Source: Photobacterium sp. CCB-ST2H9 (GTDB lineage Bacteria > Pseudomonadota > Gammaproteobacteria > Enterobacterales > Vibrionaceae). Taken from it: a stretch of 64,000 nucleotides of DNA. Every line of letters begins with the position of its first letter. Within the stretch, counting starts at the first letter, position 1. The translations under genes were made by a program, and so were the position numbers. The notes beneath the pieces were generated by a model. That model was given only the letters and a program-made list of their open reading frames with translations, did not search any database and was not told where the DNA came from. The DNA is taken from positions 310,001-374,000 of the forward strand of contig NZ_CP100426.1 of NCBI RefSeq assembly GCF_023151555.2. Direction: 5' to 3'. Below are positions 45,038 through 54,489 of this stretch, piece by piece.

Positions 45038-46423
45038 TTAATGAGCGACGCCGCCTGTTGTGAGCTTCTGCGGATCCAGTAAACTTTCCAGTTCGCTGCG
45101 CGTCAGTTCAGTTTCCTCTTCAGCAACATCCAGAATATCCCGTTTCTCTTTGTAAGCCTTTTTAGCGATTTCAGCCGCTTTCAAATAGCCGATCACCGGA
45201 TTCAGTGCCGTCACTAGAATTGGGTTTTTCGCCAGTGCTTCCTGAAGTTTATCCTCACGGACATGAAAACCGGCAATGGCTTTATCCGCCAGCAGGGTGA
45301 ATGCGTTTGCGAGCAGTTCAATGCTTTGCAGCAGGTTATAAGCAATCACAGGCAACATCACATTCAGTTGGAAGTTCCCGGATTGTCCTGCCACTGTGAT
45401 GGTTGAATCATTGCCGATGACTTGTGCAGAGACCATGGCTGCCGCCTCTGGAATCACCGGGTTGACTTTACCGGGCATGATGGATGATCCGGGCTGTAAG
45501 GCTTCCAGTTCTATTTCGCCTAAACCAGCCAGCGGTCCGGAATTCATCCAGCGCAGATCATTGGCAATTTTCATCATGGCGACGGCAGCTGTTTTCAGCT
45601 GTCCGGATAAGGCCACAATGGCGTCCTGGCTGCTCAGGTTGTAGAAAAAGTTATCACTGCAGCTGAAAGGTATTTCAGCAGAAACGGACAAGTTGTTGGC
45701 AAAGGTTGCAGCAAATTTCGGATCTGCATTGATCCCGGTACCAACCGCGGTGCCGCCCTGAGCCAGCGCGGTGACATTTCCAAGACTCTGAACAATGCCG
45801 TGGTGTGCTTTTTCAATTTGCGTCTTCCAGCCCTGCAGTTCTTGCGCCAGTGTCACCGGCATCGCATCCATCAAATGAGTGCGGCCAGTTTTGACGATAT
45901 GCCCGACTGCCGCCGATTTTTCATCCAGCGTCTTGCTGATATGTGCCATGGCCGGGAACAGGTGTTCATGGCATGCAATGGCTGCACTGACCTGAATGGT
46001 TGTCGGAATAACGTCATTACTGCTTTGTCCCATGTTGACATGGTCATTCGGGTTGACGGTCAGACCTGACCGGTTTGATGCCAGCGTTGCAATGACCTCA
46101 TTGGCATTCATGTTAGAGCTGGTGCCGGACCCTGTCTGGAAGACATCAATCGGGAACTGATCAAGATGATGGCCGTCAATGATCTCCTGACAGCTGTCGA
46201 TAATGGCATGAGCGATATCATTGTCGAGCAGGCCCAGTTCAAGATTACTTCTCGCGGCGGCTTGTTTGACAAATGCAAGAGCCTGAATGAACCGGGCTGG
46301 CATGGTCAGGTCGCTGACAGGGAAGTTATTCACCGCGCGTTGGGTCTGTGCCTGATACAGCGCATTCTGGGGAACCTGTACTTCACCCATGCTGTCTTTT
46401 TCAATTCGGTAATCTTTCGTCAT
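45038..46423 (-). CDS. fumC: Fumarate hydratase class II
   Basis: A 461-residue iron-free fumarase (aspartase/fumarase superfamily) converting fumarate and malate. GSGTSSNMNANEV, the catalytic-loop signature GSSIMPGKVNP (about 311-321) and VGRTHLMDAMP-type stretches are present. Class II fumarases do not need an iron-sulfur cluster and replace FumA/B in low iron; the Fur box upstream of the adjacent gene fits this. It follows the fagA-like gene by 12 bases, so the two are cotranscribed. Confidence 0.95.
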   Translation of the reverse strand: MTKDYRIEKDSMGEVQVPQNALYQAQTQRAVNNFPVSDLTMPARFIQALAFVKQAAARSNLELGLLDNDIAHAIIDSCQEIIDGHHLDQFPIDVFQTGSGTSSNMNANEVIATLASNRSGLTVNPNDHVNMGQSSNDVIPTTIQVSAAIACHEHLFPAMAHISKTLDEKSAAVGHIVKTGRTHLMDAMPVTLAQELQGWKTQIEKAHHGIVQSLGNVTALAQGGTAVGTGINADPKFAATFANNLSVSAEIPFSCSDNFFYNLSSQDAIVALSGQLKTAAVAMMKIANDLRWMNSGPLAGLGEIELEALQPGSSIMPGKVNPVIPEAAAMVSAQVIGNDSTITVAGQSGNFQLNVMLPVIAYNLLQSIELLANAFTLLADKAIAGFHVREDKLQEALAKNPILVTALNPVIGYLKAAEIAKKAYKEKRDILDVAEEETELTRSELESLLDPQKLTTGGVAH

Positions 46424-46435
46424 GTCAGCGGTTCC

Positions 46436-46813
46436 TTATAATCCGGACGAATGTTGTAACTGTAGAAGGTTTTGTTTCAGAGAAAGGAATTTGTCGGTGT
46501 GGCTGTCGCCGTAGAATTTTTTCAGGGCCAGGAGCGGGCAGTGCAGATAATCCAGACAGATACGACGAAAAATTCTCGACTGATGCCGGTTATCGATCGT
46601 GTTCAGCAAATGGAAAAAGACCCGCCGGAGAAAAAGCTCCTGGAGTAAGGGGTTTCTGACGGGTGTCGGTTGTCCGTAATAAGCGGCCAGGTTCATGCCC
46701 GCCTGCGTCATGTCGATGATGACGTCCTGCTCATATCCCGGGATCAGAGGGTGGTTGAGAAAACGATCCTCAGCCAGGAAATATTGCCGGTACAGCTCTC
46801 TGGTTTTGTCCAT
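46436..46813 (-). CDS. FagA-like protein upstream of fumC
   Basis: A 125-residue helical cytoplasmic protein rich in Leu, Arg, His and Tyr (YRQYFLAEDRFLNHPLIPGYEQDVIIDM..., FLRRVFFHLLNTIDNRHQSRIFRRICLDYLHCPL). No enzymatic motif. It lies directly before fumC and behind a Fur box, which is the position of fagA in the Fur-controlled fagA-fumC-sodA operon of Pseudomonas aeruginosa. The name rests on context and general resemblance, not on an alignment. The start MDKTRELYRQ is preferred to the one four codons upstream. Confidence 0.65.
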   Translation of the reverse strand: MDKTRELYRQYFLAEDRFLNHPLIPGYEQDVIIDMTQAGMNLAAYYGQPTPVRNPLLQELFLRRVFFHLLNTIDNRHQSRIFRRICLDYLHCPLLALKKFYGDSHTDKFLSLKQNLLQLQHSSGL

Positions 46814-46835
46814 AAAACGCTCCACACCCCAATAA

Positions 46836-46860
46836 AATAATGATAATTATTATCATTATC
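46836..46860. promoter_or_regulatory. Fur box (two overlapping 19-base sites)
   Basis: Two overlapping 19-base windows offset by 6 (46836-46854 and 46842-46860) each match 17 of 19 bases of GATAATGATAATCATTATC. It lies 23 bases upstream of the fagA-like start, where binding of Fe-Fur would block the promoter of the fagA-fumC unit. Confidence 0.8.
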
Positions 46861-46948
46861 GTGGTTGGGTTTCAAGCCTGTTCCCTGAAGTTTATACGAG
46901 GTCGCAGGCTTGTCGGGGTTTTAGCGTCATGAACAAAACTGAGTGTCA

Positions 46949-48952
46949 TCAATCTGGCGCTCGGTGGAGAATCATCATTGAATGCGGACGCACATAAGTG
47001 GCGGTTTGTCTTAAGATTTTCGTCAGAACGCGACTATCGGCAGTATCTGTCAGGCATCTCCAGTGTGAATCCGGCAGAGCAAAACGCACGGGCAATTCGC
47101 CTGAATTGAATATGTACATCAGACTTTCTTCGCATGGTATGCGGATCAGACAGGCAAAGGGGGAGTTTTCAGCCCAAGTCTGTTCTGACAGATTTGCTCC
47201 GCAGTGATCCAGCCATTGAATTTCGACGGACTGAGTTTGAGCCGACAGTGCTTGAGTGAATGCTGGCATGATTGTTTGTCGCAATGTCAGCAATGACTGG
47301 CAGTACTGCCTGAAATCGCCCGATTGTACTTGACCTTCCCAGTTCACCCAGCTGATCGCGTTATCCTGGCAATATGCATTGTTATTTCCCAGCTGGCTGT
47401 GAGCGTGTAGATCGGCACCTAACAGGTGTGGGATGCCGAAGCTGAAGAGCAGACTGGTCATCAGGTTTCGTTTTTGCTGCTCACGTTTTTTAATGATCGC
47501 CGGAGCGTTGCTTTGACCTTCAATGCCATGATTATTCGACCGGTTGTCCGGGTGCCCGTCCCGATTGTCTTCACCGTTGTCACGGTTATGTTTTTCGCCG
47601 TAGGAAACTAAGTCCTGAAGCGTAAAGCCGTCATGGTAGCAGATATAATTGACGCTCATCTTTTCCGGCCAGTTCCAGGCCGGGAACCTTTCTTGTGAAC
47701 CAAGCAACAAGGATGCGATTTCTGCGTTGGTGGCACGGTGCAGCCAGTAACTGCGCCAGGTATCCCTGAATGTGTCATTGCACTCGTGCCAGTGACCCGG
47801 GAAATGACCTAGTTGATAGCCATTTGGGCCAATATCCCAGGGCTCGGCAATCAGTTTGACCTGGCTGAGGACAGGATCATTGTTGATGGCTCTGAAAAAT
47901 GCTGCGTTTTTACAAAACCTGTCGTCCTGCCGTCCCAGAGTTGCAGCCAGATCAAAACGAAAGCCATCAACCTGATAATTCAGAACCCAATGCCGTAATG
48001 ATTGCAATACGGCTTCCAGTGCAGGCGGATGGCTGAGATCCACGGTATTGCCGCAGCCGGTGAAGTTTTTCAGGCCGCCGTTCTGATGGTGCAGATACGT
48101 TTGCTGATCCAGTGCTTTGAAGTGATAAATCGGTCCGCCGTCGCCTTCCTCGGCGGTGTGGTTGTAAACCACATCCAGAATGACTTCGATTCCGTGGCTA
48201 TGCAGGGTACGGATCATGGTTTTACACTCCTTAACCGGATCTGCAATGGCAAAACGTCTGTCCGGCGCTGACCATGCCAGTGGGTTATATCCCCAGTAAT
48301 TCGTCAGTGATTTTGTCTTAAGGTGACTTTCATCTGCTTTTGTTGCGATGGGCATGAGTTGCAGGCAGGTGATGTTGTTCTCTTTGAAATCGGCGAGTAT
48401 GGCCGGGTGACACAGCCCCAGATAAGTGCCTTTTTGTTCAGGTGAAATCGCCGGGTGTTGTCTGGTATACCCTTTGACATGAATTTCACTGATGACAGTG
48501 TTGCTCAGCGGGGTTCCCGGATGTGTCCGGGTTTGCCAGTCGAAGTGATGACATGTTGTGAGTGAAACCCATTCCGGTGCGTCGTTTCCAGCGGTTATCT
48601 TCTCCGATGTTTGATGGCGTGAAAATTGATGACGCTGTAACACATTGTGCGCATGTGGGTCCAACAACCATTGGCGGGACTGAGTGGCCGGGTTGATCTG
48701 ATAATAACTGTAAGCTGAATCAGCCTGAAGCGACGGAATGTACAGATACCAGTCACCATTGGGCTGTCGTGACATCGGGAAAGTCTCGATGATCTGACCG
48801 TTATCTCCGAACAGTGCTACAAATAATTGCTGGCTGTCCGGAGCATGTACACGAAAGTGGCAGCCTTGTTCCGTCAGTGTCGAGCCTAGGGGAACACCGG
48901 GATCCAAAGTCATATCCTGTCCCAAAGTTGGTTCTGGAATAGAAATTTTCAT
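46949..48952 (-). CDS. glgX: Glycogen debranching enzyme GlgX
   Basis: A 667-residue GH13 alpha-1,6-glucosidase of the isoamylase/GlgX type. The N-terminal CBM48-like part has PLGSTLTEQGCHFRVHAPDSQQL; catalytic regions are VILDVVYNHTAEE, VDGFRFDLAATLG (nucleophile Asp), KLIAEPWDIG (acid Glu) and NYICYHDGFTLQDL. It removes short branches from glycogen or limit dextrin. It is downstream of lamB on the same strand with a terminator between, so its expression may depend on readthrough or its own promoter. It fits with the mal regulon around it. Confidence 0.92.
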   Translation of the reverse strand: MKISIPEPTLGQDMTLDPGVPLGSTLTEQGCHFRVHAPDSQQLFVALFGDNGQIIETFPMSRQPNGDWYLYIPSLQADSAYSYYQINPATQSRQWLLDPHAHNVLQRHQFSRHQTSEKITAGNDAPEWVSLTTCHHFDWQTRTHPGTPLSNTVISEIHVKGYTRQHPAISPEQKGTYLGLCHPAILADFKENNITCLQLMPIATKADESHLKTKSLTNYWGYNPLAWSAPDRRFAIADPVKECKTMIRTLHSHGIEVILDVVYNHTAEEGDGGPIYHFKALDQQTYLHHQNGGLKNFTGCGNTVDLSHPPALEAVLQSLRHWVLNYQVDGFRFDLAATLGRQDDRFCKNAAFFRAINNDPVLSQVKLIAEPWDIGPNGYQLGHFPGHWHECNDTFRDTWRSYWLHRATNAEIASLLLGSQERFPAWNWPEKMSVNYICYHDGFTLQDLVSYGEKHNRDNGEDNRDGHPDNRSNNHGIEGQSNAPAIIKKREQQKRNLMTSLLFSFGIPHLLGADLHAHSQLGNNNAYCQDNAISWVNWEGQVQSGDFRQYCQSLLTLRQTIMPAFTQALSAQTQSVEIQWLDHCGANLSEQTWAENSPFACLIRIPCEESLMYIFNSGELPVRFALPDSHWRCLTDTADSRVLTKILRQTATYVRPHSMMILHRAPD

Positions 48953-48978
48953 GAAAAACCTTAAAGGGCTGAAAAAAG

Positions 48979-49006
48979 AACAGCCAGTCTTTGAAGACTG
49001 GCTGTT
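48979..49006. terminator. Terminator between lamB and glgX
   Basis: A near-perfect stem AACAGCCAGTCTT/AAGACTGGCTGTT, followed on the minus strand by CTTTTTTC. Confidence 0.9.
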
Positions 49007-49028
49007 TTGTCACTCAATGCAATGGTGA

Positions 49029-50240
49029 TTACCACCAGGCTTCAACCTGAGCACCGATGTTATATTCGGTGTCGTTGCCAGAGCCAAAGGCATTATCATT
49101 GTCGTAGTCAGACAGATAACTGGCGTAGAAACGCAGTTCAGGACGCGCCCAGAAGCCTGGGCCAGCGGTAAATGCCTGAGCCAGAGTGAGCTTGCTACCA
49201 GATTTGTCGACGCCAGAATCATCTTCATCATAATAACCGGCTTCAATGATGGTTTTCATGTTGTTGTTCCACTTGTACTCAGGACGAACAACTGCACTCA
49301 GAATGGTGTGATCATCTTTGCTGTCAAAACTGGTTTTTGCAAAAATCAGCTGGTGGCCGATTTCCCAGGACGTTGAAGGCGCAATCACACCCCAGTTAAT
49401 CAGGCGGTAGCCCAGTGCGTCATCATTCGAGGTCGCATTAAAGTAGTGCCCCGCGCCCAGACCGGCCATTTGTTCGCCATAGCCGTTTGAACCGGCCTGA
49501 ACGGTTGATTTGTTGAAGCCGCCAAAGAAGTTGCCGATAGTCAGTTCACCAGTGAACATCGCACCATCATTGAAGGTCTCTGCGGCTTTCTGTGCATCTG
49601 TCTCATTCACCAGACCATAGTTCAGACCCAGTTCCAGGCTCAGGTCGCGTGCCAGTTTGATTTCAGAATAACGCAGGTCGATGTTATTGACGTTGACTTC
49701 ACCGGAGTCATCCCGAATGACGGCAAAGGACACCTTACCCGGGCCAAAACTCAGTTTCTCGATACCGGCACCGGCACCTGATGTATCCCAGTAGTAGAAG
49801 TCTGAGATGTGAATGTCGTGGCGCTGGTAGTAACGTTTACCGGCCCACAGTGTGGCGTCTGCATCACCCGCAATGAAACCTTTTGCCTGAACGTTGAACT
49901 GGCGCAGTGCGATGTTGTCTGAACCGTCGTCGTTCACACCCAGGCCTTCCCAGTCGTTCGAACCGTCAGTTGCAACTGCCAGCATGGAGTCGACATAGAA
50001 TGATTTGCCATTCTCGTTGTAGACTTCTTTTCCTAAACCCAGCTCGCCGTAAACATCATTTTCGTTCCCTAAACGGCCAACTTTGTTTTTCTCATAGGCG
50101 ACAGGCGCACCGTTTTCACCGCTGATTCCGACACCGGCACGCATATAACCGTGAAAGTCGACGTCTTCTGCGTAGGTTGCAGCAGACATCAGTGCAGCGG
50201 ATACAGCTGCTGCAGTCAGACAAATTTTGTTCAGTTTCAT
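49029..50240 (-). CDS. lamB: Maltoporin LamB
   Basis: A 403-residue outer-membrane channel for maltose and maltodextrins. The signal peptide ends at SAATYA/EDVDFHGYMRAGVG, whose mature start is the LamB signature, and strands alternate through to the terminal QVEAWW (aromatic end). Slightly shorter than the 18-stranded E. coli protein but full length for Vibrionaceae. MalT-box-like sites lie about 215-260 bases upstream. Genes for the inner-membrane transporter are about 6 kb away. Confidence 0.93.
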   Translation of the reverse strand: MKLNKICLTAAAVSAALMSAATYAEDVDFHGYMRAGVGISGENGAPVAYEKNKVGRLGNENDVYGELGLGKEVYNENGKSFYVDSMLAVATDGSNDWEGLGVNDDGSDNIALRQFNVQAKGFIAGDADATLWAGKRYYQRHDIHISDFYYWDTSGAGAGIEKLSFGPGKVSFAVIRDDSGEVNVNNIDLRYSEIKLARDLSLELGLNYGLVNETDAQKAAETFNDGAMFTGELTIGNFFGGFNKSTVQAGSNGYGEQMAGLGAGHYFNATSNDDALGYRLINWGVIAPSTSWEIGHQLIFAKTSFDSKDDHTILSAVVRPEYKWNNNMKTIIEAGYYDEDDSGVDKSGSKLTLAQAFTAGPGFWARPELRFYASYLSDYDNDNAFGSGNDTEYNIGAQVEAWW

Positions 50241-50798
50241 TGCATAAACTCCTTGATGGATGCGCTTTTTATTATCTTGCTCCGTTCCGGCTATTACCGA
50301 ATCAGGCAGTCAGAGTGACCTGGTACAGATCTTGTCACTCTGTTGATCGCGTCCCTCAGCTGAATGACGGCACCGGGTCCTGTGAATCCGAGTGCCTCTG
50401 CAAAGGGGCGTCCGCTTTGGATGGTTTCATTCTGCGCCTGTCATAGACCAGTAACATCCTCCTCAATAACCTTGATTGATGGAGGAGCAGGGGGGATGAG
50501 TGTGGAGATCACACTTTGTAGGGGGAAGGTGAATTTTTATGCTGAATTTGAACTTTTTTGATCACTGGATCACGAATTTTCCGTCCAGGAAGGGGAACGT
50601 GCTTGAAATAAGCCCTTCAGATCACGTTTTCGCTGGGATGAGAAGTAAGGTGTAAGCCTAAGGTACAGAGCAGGAACCAATCAACATTGTGCTCTGTCAT
50701 GAATTTGATTGTGTCTGCCCCACAGCATTGAGTGCTAACTAGAGACACAATAAGAAACTGGTGGTATATATGTAACAAGATGTTTCTGTGGCTCGACT
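50241..50798. other. Divergent regulatory region lamB / AraC-type gene
   Basis: A long 5' region of lamB. It contains the MalT-box cluster at 50455-50500 and, nearer the AraC-type gene, no recognisable site. The 89- and 65-codon frames in it have no coding character. Confidence 0.5.
50455..50520. promoter_or_regulatory. MalT-box cluster of lamB
   Basis: CATCCTCC (inverted GGAGGATG) at 50455-50462, GGAGGAGC at 50481-50488 and GGGGGATGAG at 50491-50500, then TGTGGAGATCACACTTT. The same elements in the same order occur upstream of malK/malE, and match the GGGGAKGAGG-type MalT sites. Confidence 0.7.
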
Positions 50799-51539
50799 AT
50801 GAATATTGAATATTTCCTTCAAAATCCATTCATTCCTTTTCCTGAAGGGTATCTTGTTGTCAAAAACAAAAAACACCAGATTGTCGCCTGCAATGAAGCT
50901 CATCAGAAGTTAACAGGGATCCGTGAACATGCTCAGATGCTTGGCCTGACGGACGATGACTTGCCTTGGCGAAGTTATGCCAGCCTTTATCAGATGTATG
51001 AGAAAGATATTATGAGCGGGCGGCAATATAGCTTACGTCTGCCATTGATTGATGTATCAGGGTGTGTTCACCAGCTGTATATAAAGAAGCAAGTCATTCT
51101 GGATCAGCATGGCTTCATCGCCGGAACCGTGACACACGCACTATCCTTGAGCAGTCGTGAGAATGAGGGGATGTTCAATACACAATTTGCTGCAATTGAG
51201 CAAATTTCCCGCCTGAGAGACTGGCGCTTATTTCAAGTGTGCAAGCGGTTGTTACTGAACCCGAAGTGCGATCTTCCGATTGAGCAATATGCTGCGGATG
51301 TAGGGATGGCATCAAGAAGTTTATCAAGACTGTTTAAATCAGAACTTGGCTTAGGCTTTTCGCAAATGCGCAAGTTGATCCGTGTCTACCTTTCGATTCC
51401 AGAATTGTTACATGGCCGCAGACCGAGTCAGGTTGCACTGGATTTTGGTTACCAGTCTCAAGCGAGCTATTCAACCGTCTTTAAACAAATCACCGGATTT
51501 TCTCCCGTATGTTACGTCAAAGCTCATGCTTGTGAATGA
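50799..51539 (+). CDS. PAS-containing AraC-family regulator
   Basis: A 246-residue regulator. The first 130 residues look like a PAS domain (EGYLVVKNKKHQIVACNEAHQKLTG..., GLTDDDLPW). The C-terminal AraC HTH pair (about 160-245) has DLPIEQYAADVGMASRSLSRLFKSELGLGFSQM and PSQVALDFGYQSQASYSTVFKQITGFSP. Its nearest genes are lamB (divergent) and the thiolase operon (convergent). The ligand and targets are unknown; the thiolase operon is a candidate by proximity only. Confidence 0.88.
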   Translation: MNIEYFLQNPFIPFPEGYLVVKNKKHQIVACNEAHQKLTGIREHAQMLGLTDDDLPWRSYASLYQMYEKDIMSGRQYSLRLPLIDVSGCVHQLYIKKQVILDQHGFIAGTVTHALSLSSRENEGMFNTQFAAIEQISRLRDWRLFQVCKRLLLNPKCDLPIEQYAADVGMASRSLSRLFKSELGLGFSQMRKLIRVYLSIPELLHGRRPSQVALDFGYQSQASYSTVFKQITGFSPVCYVKAHACE

Positions 51540-51643
51540 ACTTTGAGATGATCCGGCACGGAATGAATAACCAGCTTTGGGAAGAAGCCAAGTGCACCGT
51601 GTTCATCGGAGACACTTGGCCAAAGCGGTTCAATTAATGCAGC

Positions 51644-52849
51644 TTAATTGACCGATTCAATGATCATAGCAACACCTTGTCCTACGCCAACACACATAGA
51701 ACATAATGCATAACGCCCGTTTGATTCTTTAAGTTGTCGCGCGGCTGTACCGACAATACGTGTGCCACTCATGCCGAGCGGGTGCCCAAGTGCAATCGCA
51801 CCACCATTCGGGTTAATGCGCGGATCGGTTGCATTCAAATTTAAGGCTTTTAATACCGCAAGTACCTGAGCAGAGAAGGCTTCGTTGATTTCAATCACGT
51901 CCATGTCTTTCAGCTGTAATCCTGAGAGCGACAGGACTTTCTGAATGGCGGGCGCAGGACCGATCCCCATCACACGCGGTTCGACGCCACTGGTCGCGTA
52001 AGCCACTACACGCGCCATTGGTGTGAGATGATGCAGGTCCAGTGCACTGCGACTTGCGAGTAAAAGAGCGGCTGCACCATCATTGACACCCGAAGCATTC
52101 CCCGCAGTAATCGTGCCATCGGAGCATACAACAGGACGCAGCTGGCTGAGCTTTTCTGGAAGCGTGAGTCTCGGATGTTCATCCAGGGTGACAGTTTCAA
52201 CCTGATGTTTACCCACTGAAACTTCAACGGGCACTATCTCGTGCTGATAGAAACCACGTTCCAGAGCGTCGCAGTATTTTCTCTGGCTGTCGAACGCAAA
52301 GTTGTCTTGAGCGGTTCTGGAGATCCCAAAGTTCTGAGCCAAATTTTCTGCCGTCTGAGGCATCGAATCCGCGCCGAACTGTGCGGCAAGTTTCGGGTTG
52401 ATAAATCGCCAGCCGATTGTTGTGTCATACAGTTCAGCATGACGCGAAAAGGCCTGCTCAGGTTTGGGCATGACCAGCGGCGCCCGTGACATAGATTCGA
52501 CACCACCGGCAATCATCAGCTGTGTTTCTTGAGTTTTGATGGCTCGGGTTGCAGTTGCAATTGCATCCATACCTGAAGCGCAAAGCCGATTGACAGTCAT
52601 GCCCGGAACTTCTTGCGGCACCCCAGCCAGTAATGAGCTCATCCGGGCGACATTACGGTTATCTTCCCCGGCCTGATTAGCGCAACCCAGAACAATCTCA
52701 TCAATCTCGCTTGCGTTTAGATGCGGATTTCGCTCAATCAATGTTCTTAAAGTCAGAGCGGCTAAATCATCAGGCCGACATTGTGCCAGTTTGCCTGCAT
52801 ATTTGCCGATAGGGGTTCTTATGTAATCGCAGATATACGCATCATTCAT
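51644..52849 (-). CDS. Thiolase, 3-oxoadipyl-CoA/acetyl-CoA acyltransferase type
   Basis: A 401-residue thiolase with the acylated cysteine in VNRLCASGMDAI (about 90), the NEAF site, the His in GGAIALGHPLGMSG and the second Cys in CSMCVGVGQG. The sequence resembles PcaF/PaaJ 3-oxoadipyl-CoA thiolases more than FadA, though the substrate is uncertain. Its start lies within the end of the esterase gene (8-base overlap). It is the last gene of a four-gene unit with HemB-like and BKACE proteins, so its beta-ketoacyl-CoA may come from that pathway. Confidence 0.9.
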   Translation of the reverse strand: MNDAYICDYIRTPIGKYAGKLAQCRPDDLAALTLRTLIERNPHLNASEIDEIVLGCANQAGEDNRNVARMSSLLAGVPQEVPGMTVNRLCASGMDAIATATRAIKTQETQLMIAGGVESMSRAPLVMPKPEQAFSRHAELYDTTIGWRFINPKLAAQFGADSMPQTAENLAQNFGISRTAQDNFAFDSQRKYCDALERGFYQHEIVPVEVSVGKHQVETVTLDEHPRLTLPEKLSQLRPVVCSDGTITAGNASGVNDGAAALLLASRSALDLHHLTPMARVVAYATSGVEPRVMGIGPAPAIQKVLSLSGLQLKDMDVIEINEAFSAQVLAVLKALNLNATDPRINPNGGAIALGHPLGMSGTRIVGTAARQLKESNGRYALCSMCVGVGQGVAMIIESVN

Positions 52850-53510
52850 AACAAAGCTCCTGGCTTGTCAAAACTTCGCGTGCCTGAGATATTTCTTCGT
52901 CGGAAATGAGATGGTCACGACTGTCGAAAATTTTCACATCAACGTTGGCACCACAGGTTGTAAAGTATTGGGCTGTGTCCTGTACGCGCTGAGCGGGTAC
53001 CCAGGTATCTGTCTGACTCCCTGTAAGGTAGATTTTCACATCATTCAGCGCAGCAGATCCTGCAATATTCAGTTCGAGCTCTGGTCCAAAAAGCCCCCCT
53101 GTAAAGCCGATGCAACAACGTACTGGTTTCATCGATTCTTTGAGATATTGCATTGCGATACATGCCCCTTGTGAGAAACCAACAAGAGAAATTTGGTTGA
53201 GTGGGATTCCAGACTCCACCAAGAAAACGATCAGGCTGTCGAGGTAGTTCAATGCATCATTGAGCTGAGGTTGATTGTCCGAGATTTCCCGCATGAAGCC
53301 CCGGGGATACCATGTATTTTCCGGCGCTATGGGCGCGAGGACTGTGTAGTTTGAAATATCCAGCTTTTCATACAATTTCTGCATGTCTTGCGTCGTTTGC
53401 CTTCTGCCATGCAAAAGGATAACGACCGGGTGTTTTGGAGAAATGGGCTGGCCAAATTGCTCTAACTGAAACAGGTTGGGTTGAATTGAATTCCGACTAT
53501 TGACTGACAT
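52842..53510 (-). CDS. Alpha/beta hydrolase, phospholipase/carboxylesterase family
   Basis: A 222-residue carboxylesterase of the YpfH/EstB type: VVILLHGRRQTTQDM (oxyanion), LVGFSQGACIAM (nucleophile Ser), SQTDTWVPAQR (Asp) and SRDHLISDEE (His). The oxyanion box HGRR departs from the usual HGxG. It overlaps HemB-like by 14 bases on one side and the thiolase on the other, so it is translated as part of the same chain. Substrate unknown. Confidence 0.87.
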   Translation of the reverse strand: MSVNSRNSIQPNLFQLEQFGQPISPKHPVVILLHGRRQTTQDMQKLYEKLDISNYTVLAPIAPENTWYPRGFMREISDNQPQLNDALNYLDSLIVFLVESGIPLNQISLVGFSQGACIAMQYLKESMKPVRCCIGFTGGLFGPELELNIAGSAALNDVKIYLTGSQTDTWVPAQRVQDTAQYFTTCGANVDVKIFDSRDHLISDEEISQAREVLTSQELCYE

Positions 53511-54489
53511 TGTGACCTTCCTGTAACCATTGGGCGATGCGTCTGGCGAAGTAAGTCACCACGATATCTGCACCGGCACGTTTGAAGCCGAGCATGGTTT
53601 CCATAACCGACTGCCGTTCATCGACAAGACCAGCCTGTATCGCATGTTGCAGAATTGCGTACTCGCCGCTGACTTGGTACACGGCAACGGGCAGGTTGGT
53701 GTTTTCACGGATGCGGTGAACAATGTCGAGATAAGGTGTGCCGGGTTTGACCATTAAGATATCGGCACCTTCTTGTTCATCCAGTGAAGCTTCTGTCAGG
53801 GCTTCCCGGCCGTTTGCCGGATTGGCCTGATAGGCTTTGCGATCGCCGGTCAACTCACAATCCACCGCTTGGCGGAATGGGCCGTAAAATGCAGAAGCAT
53901 ATTTCATGGAATGGGCCAGGATGCCGACATGAGTGTATCCGGCCTTATCAAGAGCCTGACGAATCGCCTGTGTCTGGCCGTCCATCATGGTCGAAGGAGC
54001 CAGCATGTCAGCCCCGGCTTTTGCTGCGGTCACTGCTTGTTTGGCTAAATTATCCAGTGTGGCGTCATTATCGACATCGTCCTGATGAATCACACCACAG
54101 TGGCCGTGTGTCGTGTATTCACAAAAACAGATATCGGGGATCACAACCATGTCTGGACATGCCTGTTTAATCGTTCGGATCATACGCGCAAGCAAACCCT
54201 GATCATCCCACGTATCAGAGCCTTGGCTGTCTTTCGTATGCGAAATGCCAAATGGCATCACGTAACGGATACCGAGTTCGTACAACTCACGAACTTCCTG
54301 AGCGACATTCTGTTCTGCATAGCGCACTAATCCCGGCAGCGCATCGATCGGTTTATTTGTCGTAATCTGCTCTTCGATAAAAATAGGCTGGATTAAATCC
54401 TGAATCTCGATCTGGTGTTCCTGAACGAGTTTTCGAAGATGAGGCGTTGCTCTGAGGCGTCGCTGCCGACGGTACATCGTTGTCATCAT
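53497..54489 (-). CDS. Porphobilinogen-synthase-like protein (HemB family)
   Basis: A 330-residue TIM-barrel of the 5-aminolevulinate dehydratase family. The zinc-type cysteines are in DICFCEYTTHGHCG (about 119-131). The two Schiff-base lysines are kept in ILAHSMKYASAFYGPFR and ILMVKPGTPYLDI, but the flanks differ from the typical IMSYSAKYAS and MVMVKPALPYLD. It lies inside an operon with BKACE, esterase and thiolase genes rather than with haem genes. It could be the haem enzyme or a divergent paralogue for a related amino-keto acid condensation. Start overlaps the BKACE stop (ATGA). Confidence 0.85.
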   Translation of the reverse strand: MMTTMYRRQRRLRATPHLRKLVQEHQIEIQDLIQPIFIEEQITTNKPIDALPGLVRYAEQNVAQEVRELYELGIRYVMPFGISHTKDSQGSDTWDDQGLLARMIRTIKQACPDMVVIPDICFCEYTTHGHCGVIHQDDVDNDATLDNLAKQAVTAAKAGADMLAPSTMMDGQTQAIRQALDKAGYTHVGILAHSMKYASAFYGPFRQAVDCELTGDRKAYQANPANGREALTEASLDEQEGADILMVKPGTPYLDIVHRIRENTNLPVAVYQVSGEYAILQHAIQAGLVDERQSVMETMLGFKRAGADIVVTYFARRIAQWLQEGHNVSQ

